A stretch of 40,371 nt of DNA, from the NCBI GenBank assembly GCA_021809185.1, contig JAKBAI010000018.1, forward strand, positions 1 to 40,371, given 5' to 3'. The position numbers were made by a program, and so were the translations under genes. Positions 8,952 to 16,645 of the stretch are shown here, piece by piece (positions within the stretch are counted from its first letter, which is position 1; each line of letters begins with the position of its first letter). The notes under the pieces are model-generated. The model did not search any database. It was given only the letters and a program-made list of their open reading frames with translations, and had not been told where the DNA came from. This DNA comes from Planctomycetota bacterium. GTDB taxonomy: Bacteria; Planctomycetota; Planctomycetia; Gemmatales; Gemmataceae.

Positions 8952-9989
8952 TTCGCTGCAATTTTCTCAAATAGATTTGCAGGTATTTTCATCGAAGTAT
9001 CCGATCTATTACCTATCAGATTTTCTAAATTCGCCATTTTTATTTCAGAGAATTTGTTGGTTTGATTTTTTTTCATGTTGCGTTTTCCATTCGTTTCGAT
9101 CAATTCAAACCTCGATTAAGAAATCGGTTGAGTCATTTTATTCACTTTTGCTATAAAGTTTAGCTTTCTAATCCCGGGGTTGTGTTGCTTCTAAATATCG
9201 AGAAAAATCGACTGATCTGTAAAATCAAATCTTCTCATTCGACTAAGTCCATAAGGTTCACTAATAATCTAATACTCATATATTCTAGCAATGTTTCAAA
9301 TGTTTATTTCCTTTACCAAATTAAAACCTAATAATCCAAAAAAGTCGCCATCTCTATTTCCTCATGGGCAGGAAATGATGGAAAAAGAATGGTTTAATCG
9401 GTTCAATCTTTCGATTGTGGTATTAGGAATATTCCTGCTGAAGTCATTATTATTCAAATATAAGCATCATCTTTATGACTTAGAAAATCATTTAAAGTAA
9501 ATCAACAATCAATTAATCAATCATCCGTAGGAATGAAATCAATATCGGATATATTTATATCAAATCATAAATCTAATTGATATATCAACCTGTATTGCCT
9601 AATCGACACTCGTTAGAAAGCCCGATAATCGCTTTTCCCTATAACCCCACAAATTTTTCTCCTATGGATGCAACCCAAATCAATTAAATGGATTACCCTG
9701 TTTAAAAAATTTGTCAATGGGGATTTGGGCATAACTGATGGGATAAAGAAGTTTGATATATTATTAGCGTCAATCAATCTTATATTATAACGAATATAAA
9801 AATGTTTTTCGCTGTATTTTGGATGAATTTCCGATTTTTTTTTAATCTGTTGACAATCAATTCTTGCTGTCTAGAAAAAAGGAAGTAAAAAAAATATGAC
9901 TTTGTACTATCAAAGTTGATGACTTTTCCTATAAATTTGGCAAATGGGGAGAGTTATCTGCAATTATTCTTTAGAAAGGGTCGTTTATC
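8952..9989. other. Long AT-rich gap upstream of fabH and the small membrane protein gene
   Basis: About 1 kb with no well supported gene. It must hold the promoters of fabH (-) and of the 30-residue membrane protein (+). TTGACA at 9850-9855 with TAGAAA at 9872-9877 (16-base spacing) is a weak promoter candidate for the latter. A 69-codon frame at 9291-9500 contains one hydrophobic stretch but has no ribosome site and AT-driven composition, so it is not called. The motif AAATTTG-CAA-TGGGGA appears in two variants near 9707 and 9932. Confidence 0.5.
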
Positions 9990-10082
9990 ATGTCACTGGG
10001 TTATTTTGCTTTGATGGGTGTTCTTTTACTCGGGATGGTTGGTTTATTAATTTATTTGCGAACTCGCCAACAGGACGAATAA
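9990..10082 (+). CDS. 30-residue single-pass membrane protein
   Basis: ATG at 9990 is preceded by GAAAGGG at a suitable distance (about 9 bases), and the frame ends at TAA 10080-10082. The peptide begins MSLGYFALMGVLLLGMVG and ends LLIYLRTRQQDE. It is almost entirely one transmembrane helix, followed by a basic and polar tail, which predicts the C-terminus in the cytoplasm. Small proteins of this design often act as accessory subunits of membrane enzymes or transporters (KdpF and CydX are known examples), but no similarity to a named one can be claimed. It stands alone with more than 400 bases of non-coding DNA on each side. The strong ribosome site and clean hydrophobic pattern are the reasons for calling it. 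Confidence 0.6.
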   Translation: MSLGYFALMGVLLLGMVGLLIYLRTRQQDE

Positions 10083-10504
10083 TTCCAACTTTTTGAAGAG
10101 ATTATCAGAAGGTATGATTGTAGGGAAAAATCTGGAAAACGAATTGTTTGGGAGAAAAATATCTCGCTATTGAATTGGACTCCCTTGATAAATTTTTAAC
10201 ACTGTTCTATCTTCACATTTATTTTCTCTCAATTATATCTCTGATTATTTTTAAGGGATTGCGATAATCCATTAAGAGTAATCAATAAGAGTGATTCATA
10301 ATCCGCAAATTTAAATATCATTCCTCATTTTAGAGAACAGAAAAAATCAATATCCCGTGCTTTAAGTCGGATTCTCTCAGTGGATATTCAGTGCTTCGAT
10401 CAACAAAAAGAGCAAATCTAAAGGTGAAATAAGCTCAATTCTAACCAATTAGAAATCGTAGAATTGAGCAAGATAAAAATAGTTCAAAGCAACCACCAAG
10501 GCAA
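10083..10504. other. AT-rich gap after the small membrane protein gene
   Basis: These 422 bases contain no gene. The only clear structure is the hairpin at 10433-10469 that probably ends the htrA transcript. Confidence 0.55.
10433..10469 (-). terminator. Probable terminator of the htrA-like gene
   Basis: GCTCAATTCTA (10433-10443) pairs perfectly over 11 bases with TAGAATTGAGC (10459-10469), with a 15-base loop. On the minus strand it lies 36 bases after the protease stop and is followed by TTATTTCACCTTTAG. Confidence 0.55.
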
Positions 10505-11647
10505 TTAATGGCCAGTTTTAAGCCGATTTTTTTCTGTTACCCAATCTCCCACTTCGGCCTGAACCAACTCTCGATGTTTCTCTCGCCAGATCGATAATTT
10601 GATTTTTTGGCCTGGAGGTAAGGTGCTGATAAGATTAATAAGATGATTTTCATTCCGAACGTGGATACCATCGATCGTTAAAATAACGTCGTTTGATCTT
10701 AAACCGGCTCGCGCAGCGGGGGTACCAGGATAGATTGATTCAATTCGCGCCCCTTCTGCTCGTTCCAATCCCAATTTAATCGCATCTGCTGGTTCCATCA
10801 CATTCGCGAGCTGAACACCCAAATATCCGCGTAGAACAACCCCTTTATCCAATAATTGCCGAGTGATTCTTTTGATTAAATTAATAGGAATACTGAAGGA
10901 AACTCCGCTGTTTGTTTCGTTATAAGTTGCTATTGCTGTATTAATTCCAACTAATTCCCCTTGGAGATTGACAAGAGGACCGCCGCTTGATCCGGGGTTA
11001 ATCGCTGCATCGGTTTGTAAAAATTCTTTTATTCGAATGGTGCTTCCTAAAGAAACTTGCCCTCGTTCCCGAGCGCTAATAATCCCATGAGTTACCGTTT
11101 GATTAAATCCAAAAGGGGAGCCAAACGCCAACACCCATTGGCCCACTCGAATTCGATCGCTATCACCAAACTCCGCACAAGGGAGATCGTTCGCTTTTAA
11201 TTGAAGTAAAGCAATATCGGATTCTGGATCGGCGAGCACGGAGACAGGTTTCATTAAGCGATTGTCGGCCAAATGAATCACAATCTGTTCAGCACTAGCC
11301 CCGGTGATCACGTGATTATTGGTAATAACCAAGTTACCAGAAATACCTGGCCAGCGGATGATGACCCCCGAACCAGATTCTTCAACGGTCTTCGTTTTTC
11401 CCGTTGTTGAATTCGTTGATGGTTTTATGGCTTGGATAGCAACAACCGCAGGACTAACCTTGCGAATCACTTGTTCATATCGTTGGCTCAAAGGGTCGGA
11501 GCCTGATGGATTAGCTGTATTTTGATTATCGGAGGAATCGATCTGAGCGATTGCTTGATTATTTGAATGTTGTAAGAATGTTCCGGCCATTCCTCCCAAA
11601 AAGGCAAAGCTACCCAGAATGACAAACTGTAGGATACGAATCTTCAT
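10505..11647 (-). CDS. Membrane-anchored HtrA/Deg serine protease with PDZ domain
   Basis: Read from 11647 the protein has 380 residues: an N-terminal membrane anchor (about 5-23, ILQFVILGSFAFLGGMAG), a trypsin-like domain and one PDZ domain (about 270-365). The catalytic triad is present: H112 in VITNNHVITG, D144 in DPESDIALLQL and S221 in NPGSSGGPLVN. HtrA proteases degrade misfolded proteins in the cell envelope; a single PDZ and an N-terminal anchor match the DegS or short HtrA type. The frame is open to 11785, but the extra 46 residues are basic and unlike any signal. The start at 11647 places the anchor at the N-terminus, with AAAGAGAA upstream. It is divergent from rtcA, with a 445-base shared upstream region. 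Confidence 0.92.
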   Translation of the reverse strand: MKIRILQFVILGSFAFLGGMAGTFLQHSNNQAIAQIDSSDNQNTANPSGSDPLSQRYEQVIRKVSPAVVAIQAIKPSTNSTTGKTKTVEESGSGVIIRWPGISGNLVITNNHVITGASAEQIVIHLADNRLMKPVSVLADPESDIALLQLKANDLPCAEFGDSDRIRVGQWVLAFGSPFGFNQTVTHGIISARERGQVSLGSTIRIKEFLQTDAAINPGSSGGPLVNLQGELVGINTAIATYNETNSGVSFSIPINLIKRITRQLLDKGVVLRGYLGVQLANVMEPADAIKLGLERAEGARIESIYPGTPAARAGLRSNDVILTIDGIHVRNENHLINLISTLPPGQKIKLSIWREKHRELVQAEVGDWVTEKNRLKTGH

Positions 11648-12092
11648 CGATTTTCTCTTTACACAGGTTACTCTGGCTTCTTGCCACTTATTGTTAAATG
11701 GTATCGTACCCATCATTACAATTCTTACCCCTAGTTTATTCATGCGGATTCTAACGAGGATCAATCTTTTCGCTAAAAAATCCAAAGATATTGAATCTCT
11801 TGATAGTAAATGCGTTATTTTTTGCGCAACTTATTCAATTGACAAATTGGGTTAGCTGATTTTTTCTATATTGATTGTGAGAGAGAACGGTTCAAGATAA
11901 TAGGAGGAAATAGAATATTAAAGCCTGTTCATTTCTTGGAGACCAAAATCATCGCTAGGTTTTAAGTAGTTTCAAAGTTCATTACCCCTGAACCTCATGG
12001 GATTGATAAAGCTCTTTTGGATGATTATTTATAATTTCTATGCCGAAAAGTGTATATGAATTCGATTAATTCAGATTGATGTCGAGAAACCA
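11648..12092. other. Divergent upstream region of htrA-like gene and rtcA
   Basis: These 445 bases separate two divergent genes and should carry both promoters. No clear -35/-10 pair, operator or small gene stands out. The 138 bases next to the protease gene are also open in its frame. Confidence 0.5.
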
Positions 12093-13223
12093 ATGATTAT
12101 TATTGATGGGAGTGTTGGTGAAGGGGGCGGGCAGATTTTGCGAACTGCTCTGACGTTATCCTTAATTACCCAGAAACCGTTTCAGCTCACTAAGATCCGA
12201 TATAACCGACCGAAGCCAGGGTTGCAGCCCGCCCACCTCATGGCAGTCCAAGCTGCTGCAAAGATTGCTTCGATCGATGAAAGAAAGGCGAAATTAGGGG
12301 CAACCGAATTGGAATTTTTCCCCCAATCGGTTCAACGGGGGAAGTATCATTTTCGGATTAACACCGCTGGTTCAACATCGCTTGTTTTGCAAACAATCTA
12401 TTTGCCCTTGCTCTTGAATTCCCCTAAGGATAGCAAACAAACTCAAATCCCAGAGAAGCAAGGAAATGAAAGGGAACCGCACCTCGGCGATTTTGAAGCG
12501 AATGAATTGACTTCCAGTGAGATTGTCATCGAGGGGGGAACGCATGTTCCTTTCAGTCCCGTCTTTGATTATTTGGCTACTACTTGGAACAGTTATCTAA
12601 TGAGGATGGGGATTTCGATCGATTTAGCGTTAGAGCGATACTGGTTTTACCCGCGTGGTAACGGCAAAATTAAAGCGATTATCCCTCCAGTTTCGAAAAT
12701 ACTGCCGATCTGGGATCATCACGATTCTGAGCAAGCAAAAGTAGTCTATTCTGCAAAATTAACTGCGCTGCATAATCACCGTTCGAAATCGGATGTTAAA
12801 AAAACAGTTGAATCTTGCCAACATGATTTGCATCAGCTGAGAATCCGTTCCAGTTTGGATATGGTTGAGATCGAGGATGGTCCAGTTCTTGTTTTAATGC
12901 TAGAACTGCGAAGAGTAGATGTAGAGCGATCGACCCCCATTTTATTTAGCAAAATCGCGGATAAGAACAAACCGTTGAATATTTTACCTGCTGCATTGAT
13001 AAAAGAGGTTCATGCTTTCGTGAACTCTGGAGCGGCGGTGGATGAACACTCGGCAGATCAGATCATTTTGCCGTTGATGTTTGCCTCTGGACCATCACGA
13101 TTCTTTGTTAGTAAAATTAGTCAACATCTTCTTACCAATATCGAAATCATTGGAAAATTTATAGATAGGAGAATTCAGGTTCAAGGAGAATTGGACCAGC
13201 AGGGGGAAATTCAAATCGAATAA
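12093..13223 (+). CDS. rtcA: RNA 3'-terminal phosphate cyclase
   Basis: RtcA uses ATP to convert an RNA 3'-phosphate to a 2',3'-cyclic phosphate through a covalent histidine-AMP intermediate. The 376-residue protein shows the family N-terminus IIDGSVGEGGGQILRTALTL, the RPGL-like segment NRPKPGLQPAHLM, and IEGGTHVPFSPVFDYL (146-161). The C-terminal motif DEHSADQIILPLMFA carries the expected nucleophile H319. A family-atypical insertion of about 30 charged residues (109-142) lengthens it relative to the usual 340 or so. The usual partner, RNA ligase RtcB, and the RtcR activator are not nearby, although a sigma-54 activator of another class lies 5 kb upstream. The ribosome site (GAGAAA) is weak. 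The next gene begins 155 bases downstream, so co-transcription with the radical SAM gene is possible. Confidence 0.94.
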   Translation: MIIIDGSVGEGGGQILRTALTLSLITQKPFQLTKIRYNRPKPGLQPAHLMAVQAAAKIASIDERKAKLGATELEFFPQSVQRGKYHFRINTAGSTSLVLQTIYLPLLLNSPKDSKQTQIPEKQGNEREPHLGDFEANELTSSEIVIEGGTHVPFSPVFDYLATTWNSYLMRMGISIDLALERYWFYPRGNGKIKAIIPPVSKILPIWDHHDSEQAKVVYSAKLTALHNHRSKSDVKKTVESCQHDLHQLRIRSSLDMVEIEDGPVLVLMLELRRVDVERSTPILFSKIADKNKPLNILPAALIKEVHAFVNSGAAVDEHSADQIILPLMFASGPSRFFVSKISQHLLTNIEIIGKFIDRRIQVQGELDQQGEIQIE

Positions 13224-13378
13224 TCGCGTGGTCGATCTGGGTATTTCCAAGCAATTTTATTCTTATTCCGATCTTATTCCGATGTTTGAACCTCTCTCCC
13301 CTTTTTAGGAAATATAATTCTGATAAAATAGAGTAAGCAAAGAATTCGGAATATGAGTCTGGACGTAAGAGTAAGTTG

Positions 13379-14035
13379 ATGCAAGACGATTTGGATAAGA
13401 TAACTACTCGGATTTCGCAAACGGTTTCTTGTACGGAAGCAGAGGGACCAGGAAATCGTTATGCGCTGTGGTTTCAGGGATGCCCGCTGCGCTGCCCGAG
13501 CTGTTGCAATCCCGAATACCTTTCCTTTCAAGGGGGAGTATTGCGCTCGGTCAGCGAGATTTTACAAGAAATTTTGGAGATAAATTCAGCGAATAAGTTA
13601 ACGGAAAAGTTAACTATTGAGGGCATTACTTTGTTGGGTGGGGAGCCGTTTGCTCACTCCCAATTTGCGGCTCATTTAGCTAGAGAGGTCCAACAGCATC
13701 AGTTGAGCGTTATGGTCTTTACTGGGTATACACGACAGCAGCTCGAGGAACAGAAAGATTTCTGGGTAGATCTCCTCCTAACCCATACCGATATCCTGGT
13801 CGATGGTCCTTATTTACGCGATTATCCAGATACCCAACGGCGATGGATCGGCTCAACCAATCAGCAGATCCATTTCTTGACTGATCGATATGCTCCCGAT
13901 GATCCTTGTTGGCAAAAGCGGAATACTTTGGAGATTCGTCTATCCGCAGAAGGTCAACTTGTCGTCAACGGTTTTCCTGATCCAAATTTAAGTTCACTTT
14001 GGCGCGGGAAATTCGAGGGGAAAATCAAAAAATAA
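13379..14035 (+). CDS. Radical SAM protein of the NrdG / pyruvate-formate-lyase activase type
   Basis: The 218-residue protein has the radical SAM cluster motif CX3CX2C as C35-P-L-R-C39-P-S-C42, the SAM-binding GGEP segment (87-90) and a C-terminal RRWIGSTNQQIHFL stretch resembling the tail of anaerobic ribonucleotide reductase activases. Length fits that group. Family members make a glycyl radical on a partner enzyme or, in related groups, modify peptides. No class III ribonucleotide reductase or glycyl-radical enzyme is next to it. Instead it heads the run of + strand genes around a soluble FtsH-like protease, so the partner may be in that cassette; that link is inference. A TTG at 13376 is also in frame, but ATG at 13379 is the more likely start. 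Confidence 0.87.
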   Translation: MQDDLDKITTRISQTVSCTEAEGPGNRYALWFQGCPLRCPSCCNPEYLSFQGGVLRSVSEILQEILEINSANKLTEKLTIEGITLLGGEPFAHSQFAAHLAREVQQHQLSVMVFTGYTRQQLEEQKDFWVDLLLTHTDILVDGPYLRDYPDTQRRWIGSTNQQIHFLTDRYAPDDPCWQKRNTLEIRLSAEGQLVVNGFPDPNLSSLWRGKFEGKIKK

Positions 14036-14058
14036 TAGTAGAACAAATATATTCTCCT

Positions 14059-14072
14059 GTAAATCGATTTAC
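14059..14072. promoter_or_regulatory. Perfect 14-bp palindrome
   Basis: GTAAATCGATTTAC is self-complementary with no spacer. It lies 24 bases after the radical SAM gene and 80 bases before the next start. It could be an operator, but a palindrome of this size in AT-rich DNA is weak evidence. Confidence 0.25.
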
Positions 14073-14151
14073 CAAAGCGCTTGCTAGCGAATTATGAGCG
14101 ACTTGCCAGCAATTGAACTAAAAGGTTATATCTTGAGGGAACGGGGCAGAG

Positions 14152-15246
14152 ATGATGAACGAAACCGATGATTCTTTGCAATTACCCATCGTATCCATTT
14201 TTGAAGCGAATCTTCTAAATCTAACACAGGGTTATCTAGGCAATCCCAAAGTCTTATTTGAGGAGATCAAGGAGATCATCAATAAGAAATGCCCTAGCCC
14301 TTCTTGTTTAACCGCAACAGCGGTTCAGCTTTTGCAAAATAGTCTACGAGTGGGGATTCTGCACCGTTTGATGATCAATGGCAACGGCTGGCAAGAGCAG
14401 CGATTCTTATCGAATGGGAAACCAAAAACAGGTCGCCTTTGGACCCGTCACGATCTGAAAACGGTACCGTTGCAATTCTCCAAAGCGGTGTTGGAGTTCT
14501 TGATCTGGAATGTCGCCTATGCGCCAAACGATATTGGGAATACCCTTAAAATAACTGCTGGGGAGCTTTTACCCGCGGATTGTCTCTTTTTTTATCTCGT
14601 TTATTCACGTTGTCGCACGGATCTGGAACTCCGGGGGCATTATCTAAAAAGTTCTTTGTTTCGAGATAATCCCATTATTCAATTAAATTTCCCTGCGGAT
14701 GTCAGTAATAGTAATAATAAAAATAACCTCGTGAAATTTTCGAAATGCCATGGGGATATCTGGATGTTGATCTGGGAAGGGCTGCAATCGGAATTGAAAA
14801 CGAATCGCTTAGCGATTGAAGAGAAAAAAGGGCAAATCGAGTCCTGGGATGAACAATTTAATAATGGCAGTTGGGATAGTCGAATCCTTACCAATTGGCT
14901 AAACGCCTTAAAAGATTGGAAACGCTTTGATTTGAGCCGGTTTCTTCTTCAAGTTTTAGAACAGTTATTGTGCCAACAAGATGTTGGACTCTCTTTTTGG
15001 ATCGGAAGTTTGAAGAGTAAAGAAGGGCCGCGAATGGATCGACGTTTGGAAACCCATCGAAAAGCATTAGCTTTGTTACAAACCGAATCGATTTTCGCGG
15101 ATTGGATTGATTGGGCAAGAAGTACCAATTTTTTAGACGATGATTATGATCTAGCTCGGTTTTGGCTTACCGAGTGGGAGCATTTTCAAGGCGACGAAAT
15201 TCTTCGAAAATGCCGCAGAATTCTCCATGAAGTTGAACCTGTCTAG
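14152..15246 (+). CDS. Unknown 364-residue protein of the FtsH-like cassette
   Basis: No catalytic motif, signal peptide or membrane segment can be recognised. The protein is mixed alpha-helical and rich in Trp and Leu (DIWMLIWEGLQSEL, WLNALKDWKRFDLSRFLLQ, FADWIDWARSTNF). A central low-complexity stretch, SNSNNKNN, is near residue 185. Two Met codons lie together at 14152 and 14155; GGGGCAGAG precedes them. It starts 116 bases after the radical SAM gene on the same strand. From memory it resembles one of the uncharacterised accessory families annotated as FtsH ternary system domains, but I cannot verify which. A role as an adaptor or structural subunit is only a guess. Confidence 0.75.
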   Translation: MMNETDDSLQLPIVSIFEANLLNLTQGYLGNPKVLFEEIKEIINKKCPSPSCLTATAVQLLQNSLRVGILHRLMINGNGWQEQRFLSNGKPKTGRLWTRHDLKTVPLQFSKAVLEFLIWNVAYAPNDIGNTLKITAGELLPADCLFFYLVYSRCRTDLELRGHYLKSSLFRDNPIIQLNFPADVSNSNNKNNLVKFSKCHGDIWMLIWEGLQSELKTNRLAIEEKKGQIESWDEQFNNGSWDSRILTNWLNALKDWKRFDLSRFLLQVLEQLLCQQDVGLSFWIGSLKSKEGPRMDRRLETHRKALALLQTESIFADWIDWARSTNFLDDDYDLARFWLTEWEHFQGDEILRKCRRILHEVEPV

Positions 15247-15791
15247 ATTTTGGTATCAATTGTTTAGTAATTATTTTCTCCCCTGAATTATAGCCAAGGC
15301 TTACAATGAATCCTATTCAACATGGAACTGGATTTCGAGGTTAGAGCTTCAAACTAAGGTTATATAAATGTTTATCCGCATTATTGGGTATCTCTTTTTC
15401 AAGAATTAGAGCACGAGTTAATCCTGAGCTATTTGGGAGCAAAATTAAAATTAATATGGAAGCTCTTAGAGATTCTACTAAAATATATATTAATTCCTTG
15501 ATCAATTTTCTTAGAGAGAGTGCTTAAAGATTAAGTTCTTAATGTTTGAATTTTACAGGCAATATAAGGCAAGATAAGGGAAGCTAAGACAGGGAAAGCT
15601 AAGACAGGGAAAGCTAAGACAGGAATATAATCGTTTACGTTGCTGAATTATTCTAATGAAAACACTTATGAAAACACTTTTGAAAAATCTGACTCTATAA
15701 TTTAGAGTTGAAACGATCAGGAAAAGTTGCAAACAAAAATTTCGGGAAGAATCGTTAATGAATCCTTACTGAATTTTTGAAGGAGTTGAGT
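15247..15791. other. Non-coding gap inside the FtsH-like cassette
   Basis: A 545-base AT-rich gap with a 15-bp tandem array (15577-15620) and a short ATGAAAACACTT-type repeat near 15656-15681. It separates the 364-residue protein from the coiled-coil protein and may contain a second promoter for the downstream genes. No promoter is convincingly visible. Confidence 0.5.
15577..15620. repeat. 15-bp tandem array (three copies)
   Basis: AGGGAAAGCTAAGAC occurs twice exactly (15591-15605, 15606-15620), preceded by a 14-base copy lacking one A (15577-15590). It lies about 170 bases before the coiled-coil protein gene. Confidence 0.9.
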
Positions 15792-16370
15792 ATGTCACGC
15801 GCATATCGCATTCAGATTACCGAATCATTGAACCAGACGGTTTCTAGTCAAGATTCCATCTGTACCGACTTAGAATTGTTGGGCATTCTGCCCCAGGAAG
15901 AGATGAGTGAGCTATTACGTTTAGAATTGGAAAAGCGTGGATTCGAGCAATCCAATGATTCTGGGAGTTTGGTTCGGAACAATAACGATGGCACGATTAT
16001 TGAAATCGATCCTTGTGAAGGGACCGTAACCATTCGTTCCGAATCATCAAAAGCGGTCTCTCTGGAAACTTCGAAGAGTCAGATAGGGTATGACGATCTT
16101 GGCCCTTTCAAGAAAGAAATTGAAGAAAAACTGCGTAAAGAAGCGCAAACAAAATTGAAAAATGAATTGAAAGAAGAAGAAAATCAGTTGCAGAAAGAGG
16201 CTACCGATCAGCTGGAGAAATCGCTGGGCGATCTTAAACAGGAACTGAATCAGATTGTGAATCGGGTTACAGCAGAAGCACTGAAGAAGAAAGCGGCGCA
16301 GCTCGGCAGTATTAAAGAGATGACCGAAGATCCTCAAGCGGGTACTTTGACAATTAAACTGGAACTCTAA
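15792..16370 (+). CDS. Coiled-coil accessory protein of the FtsH-like cassette
   Basis: The 192-residue protein begins MSRAYRIQITESLNQTV, continues with a small alpha/beta domain (about 1-95, including TIIEIDPCEGTVTIRSES) and then a long charged coiled coil (about 105-165, rich in KEIEEKLRKEAQTKLKNEL-type heptads). It ends in a strand-like tail, DPQAGTLTIKLEL. From memory, this N-terminus matches an accessory family found beside soluble FtsH-like proteases in Planctomycetota and named among the FtsH ternary system domains. ATG at 15792 is chosen because AGGAG lies 6 bases upstream; an in-frame TTG at 15777 has none. A perfect 11-bp hairpin covers the stop codon. It could be a substrate or oligomeric scaffold for the protease; nothing in the sequence decides this. 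Confidence 0.82.
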   Translation: MSRAYRIQITESLNQTVSSQDSICTDLELLGILPQEEMSELLRLELEKRGFEQSNDSGSLVRNNNDGTIIEIDPCEGTVTIRSESSKAVSLETSKSQIGYDDLGPFKKEIEEKLRKEAQTKLKNELKEEENQLQKEATDQLEKSLGDLKQELNQIVNRVTAEALKKKAAQLGSIKEMTEDPQAGTLTIKLEL

Positions 16371-16394
16371 GACAATCGAGCTAGATTGTCTTAG
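16367..16394 (+). other. Hairpin over the stop codon of the coiled-coil gene
   Basis: CTAAGACAATC (16367-16377) pairs perfectly with GATTGTCTTAG (16384-16394) around GAGCTA. The left arm contains the TAA stop codon. No T run follows, so it is more likely an RNA-stability or processing element, or a partial attenuator, than a full terminator before the protease gene. Confidence 0.55.
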
Positions 16395-16530
16395 CTGATG
16401 AAACGAATCAGGAATCCATATTTCTAGTTAAATATTCCCCTTGATAGCTGTTTGCCGAGAAGCTCTCTTATTTGATTTGAAGCAATTCAGTAAAGTAGGG
16501 GGCTTTTATGAAGTATTGGAAAAATGTTCA

Positions 16531-16586
16531 CAAAGCGAGAATAACAAAGCGAGAATAACAAAGCGAGAATAACAAAATGAGAATAT
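16531..16586. repeat. 14-bp tandem array before the protease gene
   Basis: CAAAGCGAGAATAA is repeated three times exactly from 16531 to 16572, then a degenerate copy (CAAAATGAGAATA) follows. The degenerate copy supplies the ATG of the short leader frame at 16577. Confidence 0.9.
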
Positions 16587-16645
16587 TAGTGATTACGGAA
16601 CGGGAAAGGGAGATTCTCGATCAGGCGAGAACGAAGCGGGCATGA
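16577..16645 (+). CDS. Possible 22-codon leader peptide overlapping the protease start
   Basis: ATG at 16577 opens a frame (MRILVITEREREILDQARTK, then RA) that ends at TGA 16643-16645. Its stop overlaps the protease start as ATGA, the classic arrangement for translational coupling. The protease ATG has only a poor ribosome site of its own, which makes coupling attractive. The leader's own start is in the last, degenerate copy of the 14-bp array, with GAGAA upstream. The peptide is highly charged. The frame may be chance; only the overlap and the weak downstream ribosome site argue for it. Confidence 0.4.
   Translation: MRILVITEREREILDQARTKRA

Noticed and set aside
9291-9500. 69-codon frame with one hydrophobic stretch
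   Set aside because: No ribosome site, AT-driven composition and no recognisable domain; kept only as part of the gap description.
9707-9950. Motif AAATTTG-CAA-TGGGGA in two variants as a possible regulator site
   Set aside because: Only two imperfect copies in AT-rich DNA; too weak to call an operator.
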